Positions 45,952 through 54,162 of a DNA stretch of 64,000 nt are shown in pieces. How positions within the stretch are numbered: position 1 is the stretch's first letter; each line of letters starts with the position of its first letter. This stretch comes from Candidatus Leptofilum gracile (lineage in GTDB: Bacteria; Chloroflexota; Anaerolineae; Promineifilales; Promineifilaceae): positions 692,061-756,060 of the forward strand of contig JADJOJ010000010.1 in assembly GCA_016713825.1 (NCBI GenBank). Reading direction: 5' to 3'. The notes beneath the pieces were generated by a model. That model was not told the origin of the DNA, did no database searches, and saw nothing but the letters and a program-made list of their open reading frames with translations. The position numbers were made by a program, and so were the translations under genes.

Positions 45952-47058
45952 ATGAAATCAATGTTAGGCGTGCTCACACGCATCCCCTTATTCAAAACGT
46001 ATCGGCGCTTTGGCTGGCCCAAAATGCTGCCGCTCAACATTACCCTCTCGCCCTCGCCCAAGTGCAACTCCCGCTGCCTCACCTGCAACATCTGGATGAA
46101 GCGGGAAAACGAGCTTAACCTGGACGAGTGGGACAAGGTGCTCGCCTCCCTGGGCAAAGCGCCCTACTGGTTCACCATCAGCGGCGGTGAACCGCTCATG
46201 TACCCGCACGTGGTGGAGCTGGCCAAGCTGGCCTACAAACATTGCCAGCCGGGCATCATCAACATCCCCACCAACGGCATCCTCAAAAGCGGCCCGGAGC
46301 GGGTGCGTGAGATTCTGGAATATTGCACCGATTCGCAGCTCATCATCAACCTGTCGCTGGATGGCGTGGGTGAAAAGCACGACTTCATTCGCGGCGTGGC
46401 GGGCAACTTTGAGAAGTTTGAGGAGCGGCTGGAACAATACCTGGCGCTGCGCGACGAGTTCCCCAACCTGGCCGTGGGCATTCACTCCGTCGTTTCTGTC
46501 TTCAGCGTGGGGCATCTGGACGAGCTCATCACCTATGCCGAAAATTCCCGCGCCGACCAGTTCATCACCGAGATTGCCGAGCCGCGCGTGGAGCTAGACA
46601 CGGTAGGCCTGCCCATCACGCCCAGTCCAGAACAGTATGCCGAGGCGATTGACAAGCTCATCGCCTACGTCAACAGCAAGCGGTACAAAGGCGTCTCCAG
46701 AATTACCGAGGCGTTCCGGGTGGAGTATTACCAGCTGGTGAAGCGCATTTTGGACGAACAAGACCAGGTGATTGGCTGCTACGCGGGCTGGGCCAGCGCC
46801 CAAATTTACGCCGATGGCACCGTCTGGCCCTGCTGCGTGCGCGCCGACGATCTGGGTAACCTGCGCGAGCACAACTACGATTTCAAGGAAATCTGGTTTG
46901 GCGAGAAGATTAAAGAAGTGCGCCGCTCGATTTACGAAAAAGAGTGCCACTGCCCGTTGGCCAACGCCAGCTACACCAACATGCTCATGGACGTGCCCAC
47001 GGCCAGCCGGGTAGCGGCCAAGGTAATCACGCCGGATTCGATTCAGGTAAGGAGTTAA
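45952..47058 (+). CDS. Radical SAM enzyme with SPASM-like C-terminus
   Basis: 368 residues. Cys38, Cys42 and Cys45 (CNSRCLTC) bind the SAM [4Fe-4S] cluster, and ISGGEP follows. The C-terminal third has further Cys in IGCYAGWAS, VWPCCVRADDLGN and KECHCPLAN, and the pattern resembles SPASM/twitch auxiliary-cluster domains. Such proteins modify peptides or act in sugar and lipid pathways. In this context it may act on a surface polymer, which is inference. No precursor peptide gene is visible next to it, unless the small Cys-rich protein at 47195 counts. ACGGCCGT is absent over the gene. Start at 45952 or 45961 is unresolved. Confidence 0.8.
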   Translation: MKSMLGVLTRIPLFKTYRRFGWPKMLPLNITLSPSPKCNSRCLTCNIWMKRENELNLDEWDKVLASLGKAPYWFTISGGEPLMYPHVVELAKLAYKHCQPGIINIPTNGILKSGPERVREILEYCTDSQLIINLSLDGVGEKHDFIRGVAGNFEKFEERLEQYLALRDEFPNLAVGIHSVVSVFSVGHLDELITYAENSRADQFITEIAEPRVELDTVGLPITPSPEQYAEAIDKLIAYVNSKRYKGVSRITEAFRVEYYQLVKRILDEQDQVIGCYAGWASAQIYADGTVWPCCVRADDLGNLREHNYDFKEIWFGEKIKEVRRSIYEKECHCPLANASYTNMLMDVPTASRVAAKVITPDSIQVRS

Positions 47059-47059
47059 T

Positions 47060-47110
47060 GGGACGCGGATAAACGCGGATGACGCAGATTTTTCTCTGCG
47101 CTTCCGCGTT
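47060..47110. repeat. ACGCGGAT / CTGCGC-CCGCGT hairpin repeat
   Basis: GACGCGGATAAACGCGGAT and ACGCAGA on the left face TCTGCG and TCCGCGTT on the right. It is the same family as 56597-56656. Confidence 0.75.
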
Positions 47111-47194
47111 GAAAAGTGAGGAGTGAGCATCCTCAGATGCGAACGCCCCAACTCAACGCGCTAAGAAAGCGCGGCTACGATTAGAGGGTTTCTG

Positions 47195-47482
47195 ATGTCG
47201 TTTGATTGGCTGAATAAATTTCACAAGGATATGGAAAAACCGGCCGACTATGCCGAAAAGACGCTGGCACAGTACCGGCTGGGGATGAAAGCCAAAGGCT
47301 CCATCGCGGGGGTGGCCATTGTGGTGGATGAAGATGGCTGTGAAGCGTGCCAGGCCCTGCCTGCGGCTGCCGTCTACCACCCAGATGAAGCGCCGCATTT
47401 GCCGCTGCCGGAATGCAGCAAAGGTCGAAACTGCCGCTGCGTGTATCGCCCCGTGATGACCTATCAAAAAAATGATGATTGA
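47195..47482 (+). CDS. Small Cys-containing protein, resembles C-terminal Cys motif of MuF-like head proteins
   Basis: 95 residues with AGAGGG upstream of the ATG. After an acidic start (FDWLNKFHKDMEKPADYAEK), two Cys (DGCEACQAL) and three more (LPLPECSKGRNCRCVY) flank VYHPDEAPHLPLP. This Cys-x-x-Cys, then D-x-x-P-x-LPL, then C-x-C order resembles the C-terminal end of phage MuF/SPP1-gp7-like proteins, but no phage genes are nearby. It could bind a metal. It lies between the radical SAM and epimerase genes. Function is unknown. Confidence 0.5.
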   Translation: MSFDWLNKFHKDMEKPADYAEKTLAQYRLGMKAKGSIAGVAIVVDEDGCEACQALPAAAVYHPDEAPHLPLPECSKGRNCRCVYRPVMTYQKNDD

Positions 47483-47491
47483 AAATTTTTT

Positions 47492-47560
47492 GGCCACAGA
47501 GATCACCGAGGATTTAGAGAAAAAACTCTGTGTTCTCTGCGCTCTCTGCGGTGAAAAATC
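47492..47560. repeat. CACAGAG / CTCTGTG hairpin repeat
   Basis: GGCCACAGAGATCACCGAGG and the later ACTCTGTGTTCTCTGCG and CTCTGCGGTG form an imperfect inverted repeat immediately upstream of the epimerase start. Confidence 0.75.
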
Positions 47561-47563
47561 CCT

Positions 47564-48562
47564 ATGAAAATAGTTGTTACGGGCGCGACAGGATTTGTGG
47601 GTGGGGCGCTGGTGCGGGCGTTGCTGGCTGAGGGGCAGGCTGTGCTGGGGGTGAAACGGCCACTTCGGCACCGCTCAGTGCAGGCGTCTTCCCCCCCTCC
47701 CACTTTGCAACACCCCAACCTCACCTGGGCCTCCGCCGACGTCACCGATTCCGCCAGCCTGCGCGGCTTGTTTGCCGGGGCCGATTGGCTCATCCACGCC
47801 GCCGGGATGCTGGGGCAGGCGGGCGTACCGGAAAGCGCCTACTACAAGCTGCACGAGCAGGGCACCAACAACGTGCTCACCGAGGCGCAGCAGGCAGGCG
47901 TGGGGCGCATTTTGTACGTCAGCAGTCCGGGCGTGCTAGGCCCGGTCAGCGGCCCACCCGCCGACGAAACCGCGCCGCTGGCCCCCAGCAATCCGTACGA
48001 GCGCAGCAAGGCGGCGGCGGAGATGGTGGCCCAGGTACACGCCAAAGCGGGTTTGCCCGTCATCATTGCCCGGCCAGAATTTATTTACGGGCCGACCGAT
48101 TTGCACGTGTTGGGCTTGTTCCGGGCGGTGCGCAACGGCCGTTTCTTCACCATCGACGGCGGCCAGTACACCTGCCATCCCACCTACATTGACGACGCGG
48201 TGGCGGGGGTGCTGTTGGCTTTGCGGAACGGCCGTCCTGGCCACATCTACCACATCACCGGCCCCCAACCGGTCACCTTCCGTGAACTGGGGCAGACGAT
48301 TGCCGCCGCGCTCGGCGTGCCGCCGCCCAAGCTCAATCTGCCGCGCTGGCTGGCCTGGCTGGGCGCGGCGGCGTTGGAAATTGGCCTGGGGTTGCTCAAA
48401 AAACAGCCGCCGCTCAGCCGCACCGGCGTCGCCTTTTTTAGCGAGGACCGTTGTTTTTCCTGGCAAAAAGCGCACAACGAGCTGGGTTACACCCCCCAAT
48501 TCGACCTGGCACGGGGCGTAGCGGAAACGGTGGCCTGGTATCGGGAAAATGGATTGGTGTGA
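47564..48562 (+). CDS. NAD-dependent epimerase/dehydratase (extended SDR)
   Basis: 332 residues. GATGFVGGALV (about 7-17) is the glycine-rich NAD site, IHAAGM and VSSPGVLGP mark strands 4 and 5, and YERSK supplies the catalytic Tyr and Lys; a Ser sits in VSSPG. ARPEFIYGP and HPTYIDDAVAGVL follow, as in sugar-nucleotide epimerases and 3-beta-HSD-like enzymes. It probably makes or changes a nucleotide sugar or a lipid-linked sugar. The insert RHRSVQASSPPPTLQHP at about 35-51 is unusual. Confidence 0.78.
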   Translation: MKIVVTGATGFVGGALVRALLAEGQAVLGVKRPLRHRSVQASSPPPTLQHPNLTWASADVTDSASLRGLFAGADWLIHAAGMLGQAGVPESAYYKLHEQGTNNVLTEAQQAGVGRILYVSSPGVLGPVSGPPADETAPLAPSNPYERSKAAAEMVAQVHAKAGLPVIIARPEFIYGPTDLHVLGLFRAVRNGRFFTIDGGQYTCHPTYIDDAVAGVLLALRNGRPGHIYHITGPQPVTFRELGQTIAAALGVPPPKLNLPRWLAWLGAAALEIGLGLLKKQPPLSRTGVAFFSEDRCFSWQKAHNELGYTPQFDLARGVAETVAWYRENGLV

Positions 48563-48595
48563 TTTTTGGCTGGCTGTTAAATTGCAATTAAAAGT

Positions 48596-48680
48596 ATGCG
48601 AGTTTGCGAGTGGCAAGTTGGCAACTCACAGATTGAGAGGTTGACTAGCCACTAGTCACCAACCGCTAACAACAAACATT
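48596..48680. repeat. Short inverted repeats (GAGTGGCAAGTTGGCAACTC; GACTAGCCACTAGTC)
   Basis: Two small hairpins fill the gap: GAGTTTGCGAGTGGC with AACTCACAG, and TTGACTAGCCACTAGTCACC. They resemble the block at 1487-1560. Confidence 0.5.
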
Positions 48681-49444
48681 ATGCTGAAATCACTTTCGAT
48701 TAAAGAACTTTACGTGCCCGCTCTGGCGGAAGGCGAGGGCGTGGGCACGGCGTATGAATATTTTGCCAAGCGGCTGGTGCTGGCCCGCTGGCTGAAAAGT
48801 CAGCCCAAACCTTTGCGGGTGCTGATTGCTGGCTTGCCGGAAAAATACGGCAGCAGCCTGGACTTTTTGCAGCTGGCGCAGGAACTGGGCGCGGCGGTTA
48901 CGGTGGTGGATGAACGGCCGTCTGCCCTGCAAAGCTGCAACATTCTCTGGCGGCGGCGCAAAAGGTGGGGTGGTTAACGGCCGTTTCTCCCCAGCTCATC
49001 CCCGTGCACCATCTGGCCGACCTGCGCGAAATTGCGCCAGAGTTTGACTTGTGCCTGGGGTCCGAAGGATTGCAGCGGCTAGATGCCAGCGACCGGCCCG
49101 ACTACCTGCGGCACGTGCGCCGCCTGGCCCGCCGCGCCGCCCTGTTTGCCCCCAACGGCGACAACATGGCCCACACCAACATCAGCGGCCTGGCGGGCGT
49201 GACGCTGAGTGAGATGCAGCAGCTAGTCGGCCCACAGGCTAAAACGGGCTACATCGACATGCCGCCCTTTCCGCCCGGTATCACCCGCACAGAAGATCAG
49301 CGGGAACAGGCCACCAGCGGCACGTTTGAAGCGATCGCCATGTGGGGCTTGGGCTATTACGCCCGGCTGGAGCATTTTTTGCCAACGGCCGTTCGCCGCC
49401 GCCAATCCCACATCGTTTACGCCATGATGGAGATTGGAGATTAG
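48681..49444 (+). CDS. SAM-methyltransferase-like protein, frameshifted near 48932
   Basis: The first frame (48681-48930) reads MLKSLSIKELYVPALAEGEGVG, then VLIAGLPEKYGSSLDFLQLAQELGAAVTVVDERP, which looks like a SAM-binding Rossmann start with an acidic residue at the end of strand 2. Restoring one A in the AAA run at 48931-48933 joins it to the second frame, which continues KLQHSLAAAQKVGWLTAVSP, then DLCLGSEGLQRLD and YLRHVRRLARRAALFAPNGDN. Total near 254 residues. A methyltransferase fold is likely but the G-x-G-x-G of motif I is not clear. The last codons (EIGD, stop) come from a GAGATTGGAGATTAG repeat. Confidence 0.5.
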
Positions 49445-49490
49445 AGATTGGCGATTGGGATAATCTCCAATCTCCAATCTCCTGTTTTTC
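49432..49490. repeat. GAGATTG / CAATCTC hairpin repeat
   Basis: GGAGATTGGAGATTAGAGATT on the left pairs imperfectly with AATCTCCAATCTCCAATCTCC on the right. It begins inside the last codons of the upstream gene and ends just before the ATG at 49491. Confidence 0.8.
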
Positions 49491-51817
49491 ATGAAACGAC
49501 TCAAGCAAACCCTCCTACGCCTTGACCCCGGCTATTTGGTTGTGCTGGCAATCTGCTTGCTGGCGCTGTGGCCGTTTATTGGCCGCGCCAGCCTGCCGCA
49601 GGAGACCGACGCCGAGCTGCACATTTTCCGGCTGGTGGAGCTGAGCACGCTGGTGCGGGGTGGGGAATTTTATCCGCGTTGGGCGCCCAACTTTTACCAC
49701 GGCTACGGCTACCCCATCTTCAATTATTATGCCCCGTTGACCTACTACGTCGGCCTGATTTTTGAGCTGCTGCCTGGCCTGGATGCGGTGGCAGGGGTGA
49801 AGGCGGTGTTTGTGCTGGGGTTGCTGGGCGCAGGCTTTGGCATGTATGGCTTTGTACGCGATAACTGGGGACGGCCGTCTGGCTATCTGGCGGCGGCGGT
49901 GTACGTCTACGCGCCGTATGTGCAGTATGTGGATCCGATTGCTCGCGGTGCGCTGGCCGAATCATTTAGCCTGGGGGTGTTTCCGCTGGCGCTCTGGGCG
50001 CTAGACCGGCTGCGGCGGCAGCCAACCTGGGGGCGATGGGTAACAGCCGTTCTGCTCATCGCCGCCGTTATTTTGAGCCACAACCTGATGGCCCTGCTCT
50101 TTTTGGCCTGCTGAGCGGCTGGGTGGTGTGGCAAACGGTTACGCGCCGGGCCGGTTCCCCCGGCTGGCGCTGGCTGTGGGGGGCGCTGGGGCTGGGGTTG
50201 GGAACGGCCGCATTTTTCTGGCTGCCCGTGTTGCTAGAGCGCAACGCCGTCAACCTGAACACCCTCATAGGCGCGGGGGACAATTACGACTTTCGCACCC
50301 ACTTTTTGAGCTGGGGCGAGCTGCTGGCCCCCACCCTGCGGCTCGATTGGGGGGCGACGGAGCCGGTTTTTCGCTTTAATTTGGGGCTGGCGCAGTGGAT
50401 GTTGGGCGGCGCTGGCCTGATGTTGCTGCTGCTGCGCCGCGTAAAAGATGCCGGGCAGGTGCTCTTTTTTGCCCTGGCGGCGGCGCTGCTCATTTTTATG
50501 CAGCTGCCCGCATCCACCTTTTTGTGGGAAGCGACCCCCATTTTGCCCTTCTTCCAGTTTCCCTGGCGGCTGATGGGGGGCACGGTGGCCCTGCTGGCGA
50601 TTTTGGCTGGGGCGGGGCTTGAAGCGGTGTTGGCGCGATGGCCAAAGCTGCGGGGGTGGGGAACGGCCGTAACCGTCACCTTTTGCCTGCTCACCGCCCT
50701 GCCGCTGACCCAACCCGCCCCCTGGCCCGATTTTGGCGACGTTTTCACCTTCCGCATGTCGCTCATCGAGCATTCTGGCCGCTGGCTGGGCACCACCAGC
50801 ACAGCCGATTACGTGCCGGCCACCGTCGATACAGTGCCCTCGCGCAACGGCGACCTGGTGTATGGCTTCCTGGTCGATCAGCCCCTGGATCGGGTGAACC
50901 GGCTTAGTTTGCCCGCCAACGCCGAGGTGATCAGCGAAGAGCTCAAGCCGCTCCATTTTCGCTACACTGTCCAGGCCCCAGAGAAATTTCTGTTGCGTCT
51001 TTTCATACTCCAGTTCCCTGGCTGGCAGGTCCGGGTCGATGGCGAACTGGTCGAGCCAGAGCTGGGCCGCCCGGAAGGGTTTATCGTGGTGCCGGTGCCT
51101 GCTGGTGAGCATCTGGTTGATGTGCAGTTTCGCGACACGCTGGCCCGGCAGCTTGCCTGGGCGATAACGGCCGTTTCCCTCCTGTTCACCCTCATTGGCG
51201 GTGGATTTCTGTGGCGGAAGAGATTGGAGATTGGAGATAGGAGATTGCCAATCTCTAATCTCCAATCTCCAATCTCCTTATCCAAAGCAGATTGGCCGGT
51301 TTTAGGCGCGGCGGGTGTGGTAACGGCCGTTACCCTCCTCCTCCTGAATCCGCTGGGCATTTTGCACCTGAACTCCGCCGATTACGTGGCTGAACCGGCC
51401 CAAACTCAGCGCTCCGACGACTTTGGTGGGCAGATTGTGCTGATTGGCACTGATGTGTCGGCAGAAACGGCCGTGCCGGGCGACCAGGTAACCGTCACGC
51501 TCTACTGGCAGGCGCAGACGGCGATGGCCATCAACTTCCAAAGTTTTGTCCACCTGCTGCGGCCCGATGGTGCGCTGGCGGCCCAATCGGACCATTTAAA
51601 TCCGGGCGACTTTCCCACCCGCCGCTGGCCGCTGGACAAATACGTGCGGGACGTGCACGTGCTGCAACTGCCGCCCGATTTGCCCCCAGGCGAATACGCC
51701 CTCACCGCCGGATTGTGGGTGCAGGCCGAAGGCTGGCGCTTGCCCTTGCTGGACGCCAGCGGCAGCCAGATTGATGACAAGGCGACTTTGTTTACGCTGA
51801 CGGTGGTTGAGGAGTAA
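49491..51817 (+). CDS. Large YfhO/PTPS-related membrane protein with C-terminal beta-module, frameshifted near 50105
   Basis: The first frame ends at 50114; the other (to 51817) continues the same helix (LLFLGLLSGWVVWQTV). Restoring one G at 50105-50106 joins them, total near 775 residues. The first outer loop reads LPQETDAELHIFRLVELSTLVRGGEFYPRWAPNFYHGYGYPIFNYYAPLTYY in pieces typical of YfhO-related 6-pyruvoyl-tetrahydropterin-synthase-related membrane proteins. The soluble part has a YfhO-like FPGWQVRVDGE segment, one more helix, an in-frame hairpin repeat (51217-51283, read RLEIGDRRLPISNLQSPIS), another helix and the beta-module (VTLYWQAQ, FVHLLRPDG, PPGEYALTAGLWV). Confidence 0.65.
51217..51283. 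repeat. In-frame hairpin repeat (AGATTGGAGATTGG / CCAATCTCCAATCT)
   Basis: GAGATTGGAGATTGGAGATAG is followed after a few bases by CCAATCTCTAATCTCCAATC. The block is in frame and lies between two helices. Confidence 0.85.
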
Positions 51818-51880
51818 TTTAGTAATTGGGTAATTGGTAATTTGGCAATTACTTGCCACCTGCCACCTGCAACTTACAAC
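51815..51880. repeat. TAATTGG and GCCACCT direct repeats
   Basis: TAGTAATTGGGTAATTGG begins at the stop codon of the upstream gene; CTTGCCACCTGCCACCTGC follows. It matches the family at 3344-3386. Confidence 0.7.
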
Positions 51881-51882
51881 CT

Positions 51883-54114
51883 ATGACAAACTTCTTTCGC
51901 AGCAAACCCACGCTTTCACTCACCATTCTGTTCGCCCTGCTGGCGGCGCTGTTTTTGCACCGGGTGCTGTTCCCGGCGGAGGGGTTGGCGCTGGCGGGGC
52001 TGGATGCGCGCAGCTTGTTTGTGCCGTGGTGGGAATTTGCGCGAACGGCCGTCCTCTCCGGTCATCTCCCCTTGTGGGATGCCAACAGCTTTAGCGGCTA
52101 TCCCTTCCTGAGCAATCCCCAAGTGGCCCTGTTTTACCCGCTCAACTGGCCGCTGCTCCTACTGCCGGTGCGCTTTGGCCTGAGCTGGCACGTGCTGGTG
52201 CATCTGGTGGTGGCCGGGCTGGGGATGTTTTTCCTAGTGCGGCAGCTCAGCGGCAGCACGGCCGGAGCGTGGCTGGCAGCGCTGGCCTTCGCCTTCAGCG
52301 GCTTCCTCTCCGCCCGGATTTGGGCGGGGCACATCGGCCTCATCGCCACGGATGTCTGGCTGCCCTGGCTACTTTTAGCAACCGCCTGGAGCGTGCAGCG
52401 GAAGACTATCTGGTCGGCAATGATTGGGGGCGTGCCGTTGGGCTTGGCGATTTTGGCCGGGCACACCACCTCGCTGCTGTACATCGGGTTGGCCTGGGGG
52501 CTGTTCGCCGTTTACCTGCTGTTGACGACGCCCAATCGCTGGCTCGTCATCCGCCAGATGGCGATTATGACGGTGCTGGGCTTTTTGCTGGCCGGGGTGC
52601 AGCTGGTGCCGCTGGCCGAATTTTCCACCGTCTCTTCCCGCGCTGCCGAACCGAGCTTTGAGTTTGCCACGGCGTACTCGCTGCCGCCGTCGCACATCAT
52701 CACCTGGCTGCTGCCGGAATATTTTGGCGAGCCGACGCGGGCCGGTTACTGGAGCGTGCCCGCCTTCGATGAGCTGACCTACTACGTCGGTCTGCTGCCG
52801 CTGCTGGGCCTGGCCCTGGCGCTGCGCAAGCCGTCGAAGTTGAGCTACTTTTATTTGGCGCTGGCGGTGCTGGGCTTTTTGCTGGCGCTGGGCAGTTACG
52901 GCTTCCTCTACGGCATCTTTTACGATTTGCTGCCGCCGTTCCGCCTGGCCCGTGCGCCGGGGCGGGCGGCGTTTTTGCTGGTTTTTGCCCTGCCTGCGCT
53001 GCTGGGCGAGGCGGTGGCGCAGTGGGAAAGAATGGATGGGGGGGGGAAACAGGCTGGATTTATGCGCTGGCTGGTGGGGGGAACGGCCGTTGCCAGCCTC
53101 ACCTCACTCGCCGCCACCGGGGCCGTTTTTGCTGCCCAACATCCCACGGAGACAAGCGGCCGTTTGTGGCATCAGCTGGGTGGGTGGGGAATTGCGTTAG
53201 TGGGGGTAGTGGCTGGTGGTTGGTTGCTGGTGCGGTATTTTGCGGAACTGGATGGGGCGCGGAAAAAGTATTGGCTGGGGGGATTGGCGCTGTTGTTGGT
53301 GGCGGATCTGTGGATTTTTGGCTTTAAGCTGGTGAGGGTGGGGAGTACGGCCGTTGATCCCCTCTGGAGCGATGCCAAGCAAATCATCGGCGAGACGGAG
53401 CTGCGGGTGCTGCCCTGGGGTATCTCCATTTTTGAGCAGAACGGCGCGGCGCAGGTGGGGCTGGGCTCCGTCTTTGGCTACAACGCGCTGGAGGTTGGGG
53501 CCAACATCGCCTTCGCCTCGTCGGTGCCGGACCCGCGCTCGACGGCGTACGACATTTTGGGCGCGGGCTATGTGGTGGCCACGAATCCGCTGCAAGGGGT
53601 GGAAGAGGGGGAACGGCCGTTAACCCTGCTGGGCAACACGGATCGCGTCTGGGTTTATCAGCGGGGCCGCACGCTGCCGCTGGCTCGCCTGGTGACGCAG
53701 GCCGAAATCATCCCGGATGCCGCTGCGGCCACCGCTCGTGTTCACCAGCCCGATTTTGACCCGGTGACGACGGCGATTTTGGAGGAAGAGCCGGATTGTA
53801 CGTTGGCGGGTGGTGAGGCGGGAACGGCCGTTGTCACCGAAAAAGCAAATGGCTACTGGCAAATTCAAACGAACAGCCCCGCGCCTGCGCTGCTGGTGTT
53901 GAGCGAGACGGCGTATCCGGGCTGGCGGGTGTTTGTGGATGGGGTGGCGCAGGAATGGGCGGTGGCGTATACGGCCGTACGCGCCACCTGCGTCCCGGCC
54001 GGAGAGCACACCATCGAATGGCGCTACCAGCCGCGCAGCTATGCGGTTGGGGGGATTTTGTCGCTGCTGGGGGTGGTTTTGGTGGGAACGGCCGTTTGGC
54101 GCAAACCCTGGTAG
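51883..54114 (+). CDS. YfhO-family large membrane protein
   Basis: 743 residues from the ATG at 51883; an in-frame start at 51853 would be coded by the repeat and is rejected. About twelve helices. Family marks are FPAEGLALAGLDARSLFVPWWEF, PLWDANSFSGYPF, NPQVALFYPLNW in the outer loop, LSARIWAGHIGLIATDVWLPW, and the C-terminal SETAYPGWRVFVDGVAQEW and GEHTIEWRYQPRSY. It is shorter than the two YfhO proteins at 19981 and 24932. Its TAG stop (54112-54114) is part of a REP palindrome, so the last residues (RKPW) may be set by repeat insertion. Seven ACGGCCGT sites occur. Confidence 0.75.
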   Translation: MTNFFRSKPTLSLTILFALLAALFLHRVLFPAEGLALAGLDARSLFVPWWEFARTAVLSGHLPLWDANSFSGYPFLSNPQVALFYPLNWPLLLLPVRFGLSWHVLVHLVVAGLGMFFLVRQLSGSTAGAWLAALAFAFSGFLSARIWAGHIGLIATDVWLPWLLLATAWSVQRKTIWSAMIGGVPLGLAILAGHTTSLLYIGLAWGLFAVYLLLTTPNRWLVIRQMAIMTVLGFLLAGVQLVPLAEFSTVSSRAAEPSFEFATAYSLPPSHIITWLLPEYFGEPTRAGYWSVPAFDELTYYVGLLPLLGLALALRKPSKLSYFYLALAVLGFLLALGSYGFLYGIFYDLLPPFRLARAPGRAAFLLVFALPALLGEAVAQWERMDGGGKQAGFMRWLVGGTAVASLTSLAATGAVFAAQHPTETSGRLWHQLGGWGIALVGVVAGGWLLVRYFAELDGARKKYWLGGLALLLVADLWIFGFKLVRVGSTAVDPLWSDAKQIIGETELRVLPWGISIFEQNGAAQVGLGSVFGYNALEVGANIAFASSVPDPRSTAYDILGAGYVVATNPLQGVEEGERPLTLLGNTDRVWVYQRGRTLPLARLVTQAEIIPDAAAATARVHQPDFDPVTTAILEEEPDCTLAGGEAGTAVVTEKANGYWQIQTNSPAPALLVLSETAYPGWRVFVDGVAQEWAVAYTAVRATCVPAGEHTIEWRYQPRSYAVGGILSLLGVVLVGTAVWRKPW

Positions 54115-54139
54115 AGACGTTGCATTGCAACGTCTCTAC
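54111..54139. repeat. REP palindrome, copy 1 (14-bp arms GTAGAGACGTTGCA, 1-nt centre)
   Basis: GTAGAGACGTTGCA (54111-54124), T, TGCAACGTCTCTAC (54126-54139) is a perfect palindrome. It holds the stop codon of the YfhO gene and lies 23 nt before the transposase start. Confidence 0.95.
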
Positions 54140-54162
54140 ACAACGGCATTTTGGGAGGGAAA

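Noticed and set aside
47195..47482. Phage remnant based on the MuF-like Cys pattern
   Set aside because: No other phage gene, integrase or att site is seen around it.
54151..54162. Upstream TTG start for the transposase
   Set aside because: It overlaps the GGGAGGGA ribosome-binding site of the ATG at 54163.
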